Shown here in pieces: positions 10,860 through 19,544 of a stretch of 64,000 bases of DNA. Position numbers and translations under genes: made by a program. The first letter of the stretch is position 1. Each line of letters opens with the position of its first letter. The notes beneath the pieces are model-generated. The model searched no databases. It saw only the letters and a list, made by a program, of their open reading frames with translations, and was not told the origin of the DNA. The stretch lies in contig OY726565.1 in assembly GCA_963383645.1 (NCBI GenBank), forward strand, positions 40,451,944 through 40,515,943. The letters run 5' to 3'. The DNA comes from Muscardinus avellanarius. Taxonomy: Eukaryota > Chordata > Mammalia > Rodentia > Gliridae.

Positions 10860-11345
10860 TTGAAGGGGGGCCAAGATGGCAGCAGCAGTGGTGGCGGCGG
10901 CCAGTATTTGGGACAGGCAAACAAATCCTATCCAATCCACCTTAAACTTTTGAAGAAATCTCCCCAAAGGTAGGCTGCTACTGCCGCACATGCTCCTGCT
11001 ACAGATGCTTAGGAATTCTGGACAACATACTATGTAAGGAAGGTGCTCAGGGGAGAACCAGGATGGCGGCAGTGATGGTCAGTATTTGGGAGAGGCAGAG
11101 ATCCGATCCAATCCACCTTGAACTTTTGAAGAAATCTCCCCAAAGGTAGGCTGCTACTGCCGCACATGCTCAGGAATTCTGGACAACATGCTGTGTGGGA
11201 AAGGTGTTCGGGAGAGAACTGAGATGGCGGTGGTGGCTGTGGTGGTGACCAGTGTTTGGGAGGGGCAGACAGATCTGATCCAATCCACCTTGAACTTTTG
11301 AGGAAATCTCCCTGAAAGTAGAATGCTCCTGCCACACATGCTCAG
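10860..11345 (+). repeat. Three tandem GATGGCGG modules of about 170 bp
   Basis: Each module begins with 'agatggcag' or 'atggcgg' (10,872; 11,062; 11,223). It continues through 'ccagtatttggga', 'atccaatccacctt' and 'cttttgaagaaatctcccc', and ends with 'tgctcaggaattctggacaaca'-like sequence. The heads resemble the YY1-type motif AAGATGGCGGC known from L1 5' ends. Related modules occur at 13,530-14,035 and 52,860-53,340. Confidence 0.85.
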
Positions 11346-11639
11346 GAATTCTAGACAACATTTTAAGTTGGAAAAGTGTTTGGGGTGTATCAGAGGGAGC
11401 CCCGCATAGCTGGGTCGGGGCTCTGTGCAGCTCTAGAGGCTGGGGTGCAACTGGAGCAGCAGAGCCCACTCTCTGTAGTGAAGCTGTGGACCTCTGACTT
11501 TGGAGGGGAGACAAAATTTGTTGCCACTAGGTATTTGGGCTCCCAGGTTTTGCAAAAGACACATTCTGTTTTCTTTTACTTAAAAAAAAAAAAAAAAAGA
11601 AAAAGAAAGAAAAAAGGGAACATCTGTAGAGGACCTCCC

Positions 11640-12985
11640 CACAGTGACAGATACTGGAGCCTGCCGCAGAGTGAGGCCAGTGCTAGGGCCTCTGAGACCA
11701 GGATGGGAGCCTGCTGGGTGATGAGGCCAGTGCCAGGGCCTTGGAGGTTGGGACTGAAACCTGCTGTGAGGTGAGGCTGAGGTCTGCGAGGCCAGGATCA
11801 GAGCCTGCCATGTGGTGAAGCCAGTGCCAGGGCCTTAGAGGCTGAGATTGAAGCCTGTCATGAGGTGAGGCCGGTGCTGGGGCCTGCGAGGCCAAAATTG
11901 GAGCCTGCCAAGCGGAAAGGCCAGTCCTGGAGCCTGTGAGACTGGGATTGAAGCCTGCCATGTGGCAAGGCTGATGCCAGGGCCTTAGAGGCCAGGATTG
12001 GAGCCTTCCAGGTGGCGAGGCCAGTGTGAGGGCCTTAAAGACTGGGATCAGAGCCTGCTGGTCGGCAAGGCCAGTGCTGGGGCCAGTGATGACAGCCAGG
12101 ATCAGAGCCTATCATGCTGTGAGGCCATTTCCAGTGCCTGCAAGGCCAGGATTGGAAGATGGTGCTGGAGAATGAGAGGCTGGGATTGGAGCCTGCTGTG
12201 AGGTGAGGCTGGTGCAGGGCCTGCAAGGCCAGGATCAGAGACCAGTGCCAAGGTGAGCGAGGCCAGGATCACAGCCTGCCTTGTGGCAAGGCCAGGATCA
12301 GAGCCTGCTGTGTGGTAAGGCTGTTGCTGGGCCTTAGAGGCCAGGATTGGAGCCTGCTGTGAAGTGAGGCTGATTCTGGGGCCTTTGAGGCCAGGACTGG
12401 AACCTGCTGGGCATCAAGGACAGTGTTGGGGCCTTAGAGGCTGGGATTGGAGTCTGCTGTGCAGCAAGGCTGGTGCTGGGGCCTTAGAGGCTGTAATTGG
12501 AGCCTGCTGTGAGGCCAGATCAGTGTCAGGGCCTTTGAGGCCAGGACTGGAGCCTGCTAGGCGGTGAGGCTGGTGCTGGGGCCCATGAAGCCAGGATTGG
12601 AGCCTGCCCTTTGGCGAGGCTGGTTCCAGGGCCAGCAGGGCCGGGATCAGAGCCTGCAGTGCGGTGAGGCCGCTTACAGGGCCTGCGAGGTCAGGATCAG
12701 AGCCTGCTGTGAGGCAAGGCTGTTGTCGGGGCCTGTGAGGTCAAGATTGGAGCCTGCCATGTGCTGAGGCCAGTGTTGGGGCATTAGAGGCTGTGATCAG
12801 AGCCTGCTATGAGGCAAGACTGGTGCCAGGGCCAGCAAGGCTGGGATCAGAGCCTGCTGTGTGGCAAGACTGGTGCCAGGGCCTGTGAGGTAGAGATAGG
12901 AGCCTGGTGGGCGGTGAGGCCGGTCCTGGGGCCAGTGAGGTTGGGATTGGAGCCTGCCAGGCGGTGAAGCCAGTGCTGGCCCTTA
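11640..12985 (+). repeat. VNTR of about 50-bp GC-rich units (copy A)
   Basis: About 27 degenerate units of the form 'gccaggatcagagcctgcc' + 'atgtggcaaggccagtgc' + 'cagggccttagag'. Units are more diverged from each other than those in the other copies, so this array is older or has been homogenised less. Frames across it are chance openings in GC-rich sequence. Confidence 0.92.
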
Positions 12986-13070
12986 GAGGCACCAAATTTA
13001 GATCCTTTTGGTGTCTGAGTCAAAATAGCATGTGGAAACCAGGCACAGTAAGACGCTAGGTCCTGTGTAG

Positions 13071-13430
13071 GGGTCGCACGGGGCACGCCAGCCGGGGCCT
13101 GGGTCATGGGACTCTCGGCCCCGGGCCGGACCGCCCGTAGCATGCCAGACCCCTGGAGAAACCGGGCCCAGTACCCTGGGTGCCGGGTGGGGGTCACGCG
13201 GGGCACTCCAGCCGGGGCCGGGGTCGTGGGACTCTGGGCCCTGGCCTGGACCGTGCATAGCACACCAGACCCCTGGAGAAACTGGGCTCAGTACCCTGGG
13301 TGCTGGGTGGGGGTCGCGCGGGGCACGCCAGCCGGGGCCGGGTCACGGGACTCTGGGCCCCAGGCGGAGTAGTGCGGAGCACGCTGGATCCATGGGGAAA
13401 CCGACCGGGTCACAGTGCTACTGAGTGCCT
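13071..13430 (+). repeat. Three 120-bp GC-rich tandem repeats
   Basis: The start motif 'gggtcgcacggggcacgcc' recurs at 13,071, 13,191 and 13,311, exactly 120 bp apart. Each unit contains 'gccggggcc', 'gggactct.ggccc' and 'ccctggagaaac'. The third ends differently, leading into 'cagtgctactgagtgcctg' and the A-rich spacer. The same block begins copy D at 52,497. Confidence 0.93.
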
Positions 13431-14035
13431 GATCCCACTATTTCCTCAAACCACATATACTGTCTTCTCGTATTAAAAAAAAAAATAAAGGAAAAGAAAA
13501 AGGAAAAGAAAAAATATCGGAGAGGAGTTAAGAAAGCCATGGCGGATGCCAGGACACTGGAGATGCAGACAAAACTTATCCAAATGCACTGGAACTTATG
13601 AAAAAATTCCCCGTGAAGGAGGACTGCTATTTCTCTATATTGTTAAGAATCTTGGACATCACCTGTAAGGAGAGAGATTAGTGGAGACCAATGAGAAAGG
13701 CGGTGTTGAAAGTGGTCTCTGCGATGGCAGTGGAGACTTGTATTCAGGAGAAGCAGAAATCGAATCCTACCAACCTTATTTTTTGGAGAAATTACACCAA
13801 ATGTCGAATGCTACCATCATGTATGCTTAGGAACACTGGACAACATTCAGAGTGGAAAAAGAGCCTGGGAAGTATTTGAAATGGTGGAGGCAGTGGCAAT
13901 GGCAGTGGCCAGTACTCAGGGAAGGCAGAGATCTGATGCATTACACCTGGAACCTTTGAAATAATAACCCCAGAGGCAGAATGTTATCACCACGCACCCT
14001 CGAGAATGTGGGACAATTGGTTGGGCGAAGAAGGT

Positions 14036-15190
14036 GCTCAGATTAGAGCCTGCCAAGGGGTGAGGATGGCAACAGACAGAGCAAAGCTGGGATTGGAGCC
14101 TGCCATGAGGCAAGGCCGTGGCTGGAGCCTCCGAGGCCGGGATTGGAGCCTGCCGAGGGGTTAGGCCAGTGCTGGGGCCAGTGAGGCTAGGATCGGAGCC
14201 TGCCATGAGGCAAGGCCAGTGCTGGGGCCTTTGAGGTCAGGATCGGAGCCTGCCGAGGGGTTAGGCCGGTGCCGGGGCCAATGGCCAACATCAGAGCCTG
14301 CCGTGAGGCAAGGCCACTACTGGGGCCTCCGAGGCCGAGATCGGAGCCTGCCGAGGGGTTAGGCCAATGCTGAGGCCAGTGAGGCTTGGATTGGAGCCTG
14401 CTGTGAGGCAAGGCTGGTGCTGGGACCTTCAAGGCCGGGATCGGAGCCTGCGGAGGGGTTAGGCCGGTGCCAGGGCCAGCAAGGCCAGGATCGGAGCTCA
14501 CTGTGAGGAAAGGCCGGTGCTGGGGCCTCCGAGGCCTGGATTGGAGCCTGCCGAGAAGTTAGGCCGGTACCGGGGTCAGCGGCAGGCATCAGAGCCTTCC
14601 GTGAGGCAAGGCCGCTACTGAGGCTTCCGAGGCCAGGATTGGAGCCTGCCGAGGGGTTAGGCCGGTGCTGGGGCCAGCGAGGCCGGCATCGGAGTTTGCC
14701 GTGAGGCAAGGCCAGTTCTGGGGCCTCCGAGGCCAGGATCAGAGCCTGCTGAAGGGTTAGGCCAGTGCTGGGGCCAGCGAGGCCGGCATCAGAGCCTGCC
14801 GTGAGGCAAGGTCGGTGCTGGGGCCTCCGAGGCCAGGATAAGAGCCTGCCGAGGGTTAGGCCGGTGCTGGGGCCAGTGGCTGGCATCGGAGCCTTCAGTG
14901 AGGCAAGGCTGCTACTGAGGCCTCCAAGGCCGGGATCGGAGCCTGCTGAGGAGTTAGGCCGGTGCCAGGGCCAATGGCCGGCATCGGAGCCTGCCGTGAG
15001 ACAAGGCCGCTGCTGGGGCCTCCAAGGCCAGGATTGGAGCCAGCTGAGGGTTTAGGCTGGTGTCGGGGCCAGCGAGACCAGAATCGGGGCCTCCCATGAG
15101 GCAAGGCCGCTGCTTGAGCCAGCGAGGTCTGGATCAGTTCACCGGGTAGCCAGGCCACTACTGGGGCCGTCAAGAGTAGGATCGGTACTT
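14036..15190 (+). repeat. VNTR with alternating 50-bp unit types (copy B)
   Basis: About 23 units. Type 1 contains 'gagcctgccgaggggttagg' and ends '...ggggccagcgag'. Type 2 contains 'gagcctgccgtgaggcaagg' and ends '...ggggcctccgag'. They largely alternate, giving a 100-bp higher-order period. Unit edges fall at 'gaggcc'. Confidence 0.93.
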
Positions 15191-15399
15191 GCAAAGTGGC
15201 ACGCACAGAGAGATATCGCAGAAAATAAAAATCAGATGCTTCCCCTAAGCAGCAAAAACTAGGAGGAAAGGGGCAACAGGAAGAGGTCGAGCTATAGAAA
15301 GGGCCCTATATTGAAGCCACTAAGGTGACCAATCAGAGGATATGGAATAGGGGAGGATGGAGCCTCTTTAAAAAGCCGGAGGTACATAAACAAATGTGT

Positions 15400-15555
15400 C
15401 AAAGTTAATCACCAAAGAAGCATGGGATCGAGGGATGGGGAGGGAATGGGATGGGGGCTGGATGAGGGCTAATTGGATGATGTGTGCTTGTATATCCTCT
15501 CAAGTCTTATACTCCAATGTGAATGATATATGACTACAATGCACAAATTAAAAAC
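15400..15555 (+). mobile_element. L1 3'UTR-like tail of composite B
   Basis: G-rich stretch 'gggatggggagggaatggg' followed by 'gatgatgtgtgcttgtat' and 'gactacaatgcacaaatta'. It aligns by eye with the 3'UTR of the L1 at 1165-1300 and of the HAL1-like element at 18,990-19,130. This is probably the signal by which L1 machinery recognises the composite RNA. Confidence 0.85.
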
Positions 15556-15864
15556 AAACAAACAAACATGAACACACTGTTGGGGATGGGCTATATTCAT
15601 CTGTTTTATTGCTTCTGATAACCAGTTAAAAGAACTAGTGTTAGTTCCTATTGGAGGGCTCTCCAGTTGCTCATAGATAGCCATGCCAATTTTGTGGATC
15701 CCAGCCCTATTATATATGTGGAGATGATTATGTGAATATGTATATATAGTGACATTTCAAAGCTGTTCAATTACTGCATGGACATTTTGCTTTGCCAGAG
15801 ATCGTGGGCTGAGCCTTCCCTCACACCAATTAAATAAAGAAAAAAAAATACAAAAGAAGAAAAA
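15556..15864 (+). other. Probable 3'-transduced segment of composite B
   Basis: About 300 bp between the L1-like tail and the downstream target-site duplication. It is not VNTR, L1 or SINE, and ends 'aattaaataaag' plus an A-rich run, i.e. a second polyadenylation signal and tail. Position inside the duplication implies co-insertion with the element. Confidence 0.6.
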
Positions 15865-15956
15865 AAAATAGCATGTGGATTTGAAACTATACGATGTATC
15901 AGGGCAACAGCCTCATTAACTGCCCTTAGATCTTGAACTATCCAATATTCCCTTTA

Positions 15957-16283
15957 TTTTTGTGGTACTGGGGATTGAACCCAGGGGAATTCTACCTCCT
16001 AGTTACACCCTCAGCACCCTATTTTTGTGGTTCTAGGGATGGAATCCCAGTATTCAGGAGGTGGAGACGGAGAATATTGAGGTTCACAGACAGCCTCAGT
16101 TACTTAGTGAGGCCCCTTACAACTTAATGGGACCCTGTTTCAAAAATAAAGAATAAAAATTACAGCTGGGGGTTTGCTCAGAAGTGGAATGCCCCTGGAT
16201 TCCATCCCCAGTGCTGAAAAAAAAAAGAAAAGAAAAGAAAAGAAAGAAGAGAAAGTGAAAAAGAAAAAAGAAAAGAAAAAAAG
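15957..16283. mobile_element. Inverted ID fragments next to a forward A-type SINE
   Basis: Minus-strand ID half (15,957-16,040) and a short second ID start. From 16,046 comes a plus-strand dimer lacking its first bases (starts 'aatcccagtattcagg'), ending at about 16,218 with an A/G-rich tail to 16,283. The head-to-head join can fold back on itself. Confidence 0.8.
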
Positions 16284-16375
16284 TTTCTCCCAGGGAAGCT
16301 AAAACATATTTTCCCAACAAATGAGTGGAGCACTCTGACAAAATAAGAAGGCTTTGGTAAAAATTAGTTCTCCAA

Positions 16376-17124
16376 TAGACTTCCGGGAAGATGGCGACCG
16401 AGAAAAGCGGGACTTAAGAGCCCCGCTAACAACCAATCTCCATTACCACAAAATCAGCGCCTTTCATAGCCAGAAAACACCATCACCAGTGAAACAAAAA
16501 ATCACCAGGCTCCAGAGAGAAAGCGGACTGAGAACAGAGCCACAGAGGAGATAACCGGCCTCACGCCCGAGGACGCGGCAGACGCGGCAGCAGTGCCATA
16601 CTGCCGGCGGCACCTGCGAATTAACGGGACGGCTACAGCAAGCCGAGGTGAGCCACTGCGGAACAGCCAGGCGGGATTTCTCCGCGCAGAGAGCATCTAA
16701 AGCTCCCAGTGGCTGAGCTCAGCACACGCTGCAGGGATTCAGAGTGGAAATCAAAACCAAGAAGAAAAACACCAGCCCCACAGCCGAGAGCATAGCAGCG
16801 GTGCCATATTGCCACCGGCGGCAGCAGCACCGAATTCAGCGAGGCCAGTACAGCTACATCTGCATACTCAACAACAGTGAGTCAAATTGCGGGCCACAGA
16901 GGAGAAATCCCAGTACTGTACTCCCTGGGACTTGACCCAGTGGGGGAGGGGTGGTGGCAGAGATATCACACCATAGGAGAACGTGCAACCTGGCACTCCC
17001 CACAGTCTAAAGCAGCCTCTATCGACTCTCTGGGTCAGAGACTCTGTGATACAACCCAGTAAAGGAGTAGTGGGGTCTGAGATACTACTGACTCGAGATC
17101 AAGAACACCTTAAGTGAAGTCATA
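16376..17124 (+). promoter_or_regulatory. L1-type 5'UTR/promoter of the HAL1-like element
   Basis: About 750 bp, GC-rich at the start with 'ggaagatggcgacc' at +9, the place where L1 elements carry a YY1 site fixing the RNA polymerase II start. No TATA box. Contains a second half-related repeat ('gcagcggtgccatattgcc' at 16,795 and 'gcagcagtgccatactgcc' at 16,587), suggesting an internal duplication in the promoter. Confidence 0.7.
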
Positions 17125-18054
17125 GTGACCCAAGGGAAGAACCCAGAGAAGGCACAAACTTCCGAAATCATGGGAAAGAGGAATAATACTGGAGCAATAA
17201 ATGCCCACAACCCCACAACATCAGAACTCAATAAAACTGAAAATCAGAGATTTCTAGAAGATCAAATCAGGAAAATAACTGTAGAAATAATAGAGGTGCT
17301 TCGAAAAGAACTCAGAGAGAGCCAAAAAGAGATAAAGGATGCAATTAATGAAGTAAAGGCCTCAATTCAAAGCACAAACAACCGATTAGAACATATGGAG
17401 AACAGAATCTCGCTCTTAGAAGATGAGCAAACCAAAAATGAATGCATAGTTTCTAATCTAGAAAAAAATATCCGACAGCAGGAATCTGACATTGAAGAAA
17501 TATGGGCCCATTTTAAGAGAGCTAACCTAAGAATAATTGGAAGAGAGGAGGGAAAAGAAAGTGAAACCAAAGGGATCAACAATCTCTTCAAGGAAGTAAT
17601 AGCAGAAAATTTTCCAAACATAGAGCAAGAGGTTGATACACAGGTCCAGGAAACTTATAGAACTCTCTTTAGACAGGATCGGAGAAGAGGATCCCCACGC
17701 CACATAATAGTCAAAATGACCAATGTGGAAGCCAAGCAGAGAATCTTAAAGGCAACAAAAACAAAGGACCAAGTGACATTCAGAGGCAAACCAATTAGAA
17801 TCACTCCAGACTTCCCAAACCAAGTTATGAGAGCCAGAAGGGCTTGGAGTAACATATTCCAAACTCTGAAAGAAAACAACTTCCAGCCAAAAATTTCCTA
17901 CCCAGCAAAACTTTCTATCAAATTAGATGGAGAAATAAGAAGCTTCCATGACAAACAGAAACTGAAGGAATTTATATCTTCAAAACCAGCACTAGAGAAA
18001 ATACTCAAAGAGATTAACTACAAAGAAGAAATAGGTAACACACTCCAGAACTAG
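17125..18054 (+). CDS. L1 ORF1 protein (RNA-binding chaperone), intact frame
   Basis: 309 codons from ATG 17,125, or 294 from the ATG at 17,170. The latter begins MGKRNNTG, the form mammalian L1 ORF1 proteins usually start with, so I prefer it. Order: basic N-terminus, heptad-like coiled coil (about residues 50-140) for trimerisation, RRM-like domain with 'NLRIIGREEG' (about 145-240), and C-terminal domain ending 'FISSKPALEKILKEI'. ORF1p coats L1 RNA and assists reverse transcription. No stop or frameshift interrupts it, so this insertion is young or selected as a coding unit. No ORF2 follows. Confidence 0.92.
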   Translation: MTQGKNPEKAQTSEIMGKRNNTGAINAHNPTTSELNKTENQRFLEDQIRKITVEIIEVLRKELRESQKEIKDAINEVKASIQSTNNRLEHMENRISLLEDEQTKNECIVSNLEKNIRQQESDIEEIWAHFKRANLRIIGREEGKESETKGINNLFKEVIAENFPNIEQEVDTQVQETYRTLFRQDRRRGSPRHIIVKMTNVEAKQRILKATKTKDQVTFRGKPIRITPDFPNQVMRARRAWSNIFQTLKENNFQPKISYPAKLSIKLDGEIRSFHDKQKLKEFISSKPALEKILKEINYKEEIGNTLQN

Positions 18055-18179
18055 AGAAACAAGATTTTCCATCCAACAGACAACTAAGATTAGTTATCTG
18101 TGGAGATTCATTATTTATGTTAGTCTTTTACCTATCTCTAAAGGGTATTGTTTGCCTTTATTGTTGTTAATTTCTAGGA

Positions 18180-18830
18180 TTTCTAGTTGGAATATTAATA
18201 TACCTTCAGATATAGCATTTGGAAATATTTTATCCCATTCTATTAGTAACTGTTAACTCTGTTTACATTGTCTATGGATATACAATATGTTTTTTATTTT
18301 TTAGGGAGTTTGTATACTCCTCTGTTGCCTGTGCCATTGAAATCATAACCAAGAAATCACTGCCAATTTCAATGTTGTGAGGTTTTATGACCCAGATTTT
18401 CTCCTAAAAGTTTATAGTCTTAAGATTTATATTTAGGTCTTTTATCTATTTTGAGTTAATATTTGTATATGGGATTAGGTAAGGGTCCAATTTTATTCTT
18501 TTCCATGTAATTAGTATTTTTAACAATATTTAGTTAAAAGATTAATATTTCCACCACCAAATGTTCGTGGAAACCTTGTCAAAAATAACTTGACAATATA
18601 GGGAAGAATTTAGCTCTAGGCTTGTATTTAACTCCAATGGTTTATATATCTGCCTTTAGAATAGTACTACACTGTTTCAATTATTGTAGCTTTATATGGT
18701 TTGAAATCAGAAAATATATATCTTCTAGCTTTGTTCTTTTTCAAGATCGTTTTGGGTACCTAGAGTCCATATTCCATATTAGGATAGATTTTTTTCTGAA
18801 AAATAAATATATAAATATATGATAGTTTCA
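18180..18830 (-). mobile_element. Antisense L1 ORF2 fragment inside the HAL1-like element
   Basis: The stretch around 'gcctgtgccattgaaatcat', 'taggtcttttatctattttg' and 'ggtaagggtccaatttta' is the reverse complement of diverged L1 ORF2, overlapping in protein position the ORF2 region at 24-341. It is AT-rich and full of indels, and looks older than the ORF1 beside it. It takes the place where sense ORF2 should be. Confidence 0.75.
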
Positions 18831-19446
18831 CCTAAAAAATAGAAAAAAAATATTCTCTGGTAAGAAAGAAAGCAAAAAGAAATATTGAAATGTTATCTTT
18901 AAGTCATCAAAAGCTTGGTATCAGACAAATGAAACTGTTATGTGAGATTATCATTTTTAATTTTAGATAAATTGCCATAATACTAGATGTCAACTACTAA
19001 GCCAAGCATGGGAGGGAGGGATAGGGAGAGAATGGGGTGGGGATTGGGTGGAGGCTGACTGGGAAAAGTGTGCATGTATGTCTACAAAAGTATGTATCCT
19101 ACTATGATGTATGAATACAGTGCACCAATAAAAAAAAATAAATAAAAAATAAATAAATAAATAAAAAGAAAAAAATTAGTTCTCCAAATTTACAAGTTAA
19201 AGGCATTGTAAATTCTTTGGCGAGGGGGGGGGTGCCATCAACATCAGTTACAACACACGTTTCTTTAGAAAGGGGTTCAGATAGACAAACCGAGCAGAGA
19301 ATCAAGCCCCTATGTCCAAAAGAAAATTAATACATTTATCTGCCACATCAAGAGTTACCTGAGCCTCTACTGTTGTGATGTCCAGCTGATTAGAGAGCTG
19401 ATCAGAGGGGCCTATGCGAGCCTTGGAATCCTCAGTCTTTGAAGAG

Positions 19447-19542
19447 ACCCTTTAGTGAGACCCTGTTTCAAAATAACGAATTAAAAAAATAGGGCTGGGG
19501 GGGTGTATCTCAGAGGTAGAATTCCCTGGGTTCCATTCCCAG
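19447..19542 (+). mobile_element. 3' fragment of A-type SINE
   Basis: Begins at 'gagaccctttagtgagacc' and runs through linker and ID half to 'ttccattcccagt'. No left half. Confidence 0.85.
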
Positions 19543-19544
19543 TT

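Larger units (their letters stand above)
10230..12985 (+). mobile_element. Composite VNTR retroposon, copy A (no L1 tail)
   Basis: Head sequence beginning near 'ggaattagaggaaagatg' (10,230). A first spacer unit (10,575-10,850) contains an A-rich stop. Three GATGGCGG modules follow (10,860-11,345). A second spacer unit (11,345-11,580), homologous to the first, ends in A17 plus AAAAG. The last part is a VNTR of 50-bp units (11,640-12,985). It stops abruptly inside the VNTR at 'ccttagaggc', where proviral RT resumes. There is no L1-like tail or poly(A) and no clear target-site duplication, so it was probably shortened after or during insertion. The exact 5' limit is uncertain: 10,026-10,230 could be head or provirus. 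Confidence 0.7.
13022..15879 (+). mobile_element. Composite VNTR retroposon, copy B (most complete)
   Basis: The insertion body at 13,037-15,864 is flanked by 'aaaatagcatgtgga' (13,022-13,036 and 15,865-15,879), which is proviral RT sequence. Order inside: 120-bp GC-rich repeats (13,071-13,430), A-rich spacer (13,473-13,515), GATGGCGG modules (13,525-14,035), 50-bp VNTR (14,036-15,190), a family-specific 3' segment (15,195-15,400), an L1 3'UTR-like tail (15,400-15,555), then about 300 bp of extra sequence ending in ATTAAATAAA and poly(A). Encodes no protein I can support; it would depend on L1 enzymes. Confidence 0.85.
6869..15950 (-). pseudogene. Endogenous retroviral reverse transcriptase, scattered over 9 kb
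   Basis: Four collinear minus-strand islands carry RT motifs. 15,905-15,948 reads 'VQDLRAVNEA', the gammaretroviral fingers motif. 12,986-13,036 continues it. 9684-9710 covers the 'LP-GFRDIP' segment with a stop after LP. 7335-8000 holds the palm, where the YXDD box reads YAKD (7846-7857), so the first catalytic aspartate is lost, followed by the thumb. 6889-7080 is probably connection domain. Intervening DNA is SINEs and composite retroposons A and B. The element cannot make a working enzyme. Confidence 0.82.
16359..19187 (+). mobile_element. HAL1-like half-LINE with 17-bp TSD
   Basis: Body 16,376-19,170 (2.8 kb) between copies of 'aaaaattagttctccaa' (16,359-16,375; 19,171-19,187). It starts 'tagacttccgggaagatggcg', a full-length L1-type 5' end. 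A 5'UTR, an open ORF1 and about 930 bp lacking sense ORF2 follow. The end is the L1 3'UTR with G-rich tract (19,005-19,055), AATAAA and (AAAT)n tail. Presence of 5' end, ORF1 and 3' end but no ORF2 within one duplication fits a half-LINE moved by L1 in trans. Confidence 0.85.
16284..19440 (-). pseudogene. Endogenous retroviral protease (split by HAL1-like element)
   Basis: Minus-strand islands 19,188-19,440 and 16,284-16,358 join across the duplicated target of the HAL1-like insertion. The first contains the aspartic protease active-site region, where the triad reads DIG (19,308-19,316) and is followed at once by a stop. The second resembles the protease C-terminus. Two changes in the catalytic region mark it as inactive. 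Confidence 0.75.

Noticed and set aside
10026..12985. Target-site duplication for composite A
   Set aside because: Compared the bases near 9,998-10,240 with those at 12,975-13,000; no convincing repeat longer than a few bases.
14359..14886. 175-codon antisense open frame in VNTR B, and similar frames at 43,140-43,715 and 59,946-60,500
   Set aside because: Stop codons are rare in this GC-rich repeat. A 50-bp unit shifts frame each time, and start, end and frame differ between copies, so there is no sign of protein selection.
14036..15190. CRISPR-like regular repeat
   Set aside because: Units are direct tandem copies without unique spacers, in a mammalian genome; it is a VNTR.
9977..15580. 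'aaacaaacaaac' before composite A and after the tail of composite B as a shared TSD
   Set aside because: The first is the SINE's own (CAAA)n tail and the second an A-rich element tail. A better TSD exists for copy B at 13,022/15,865.
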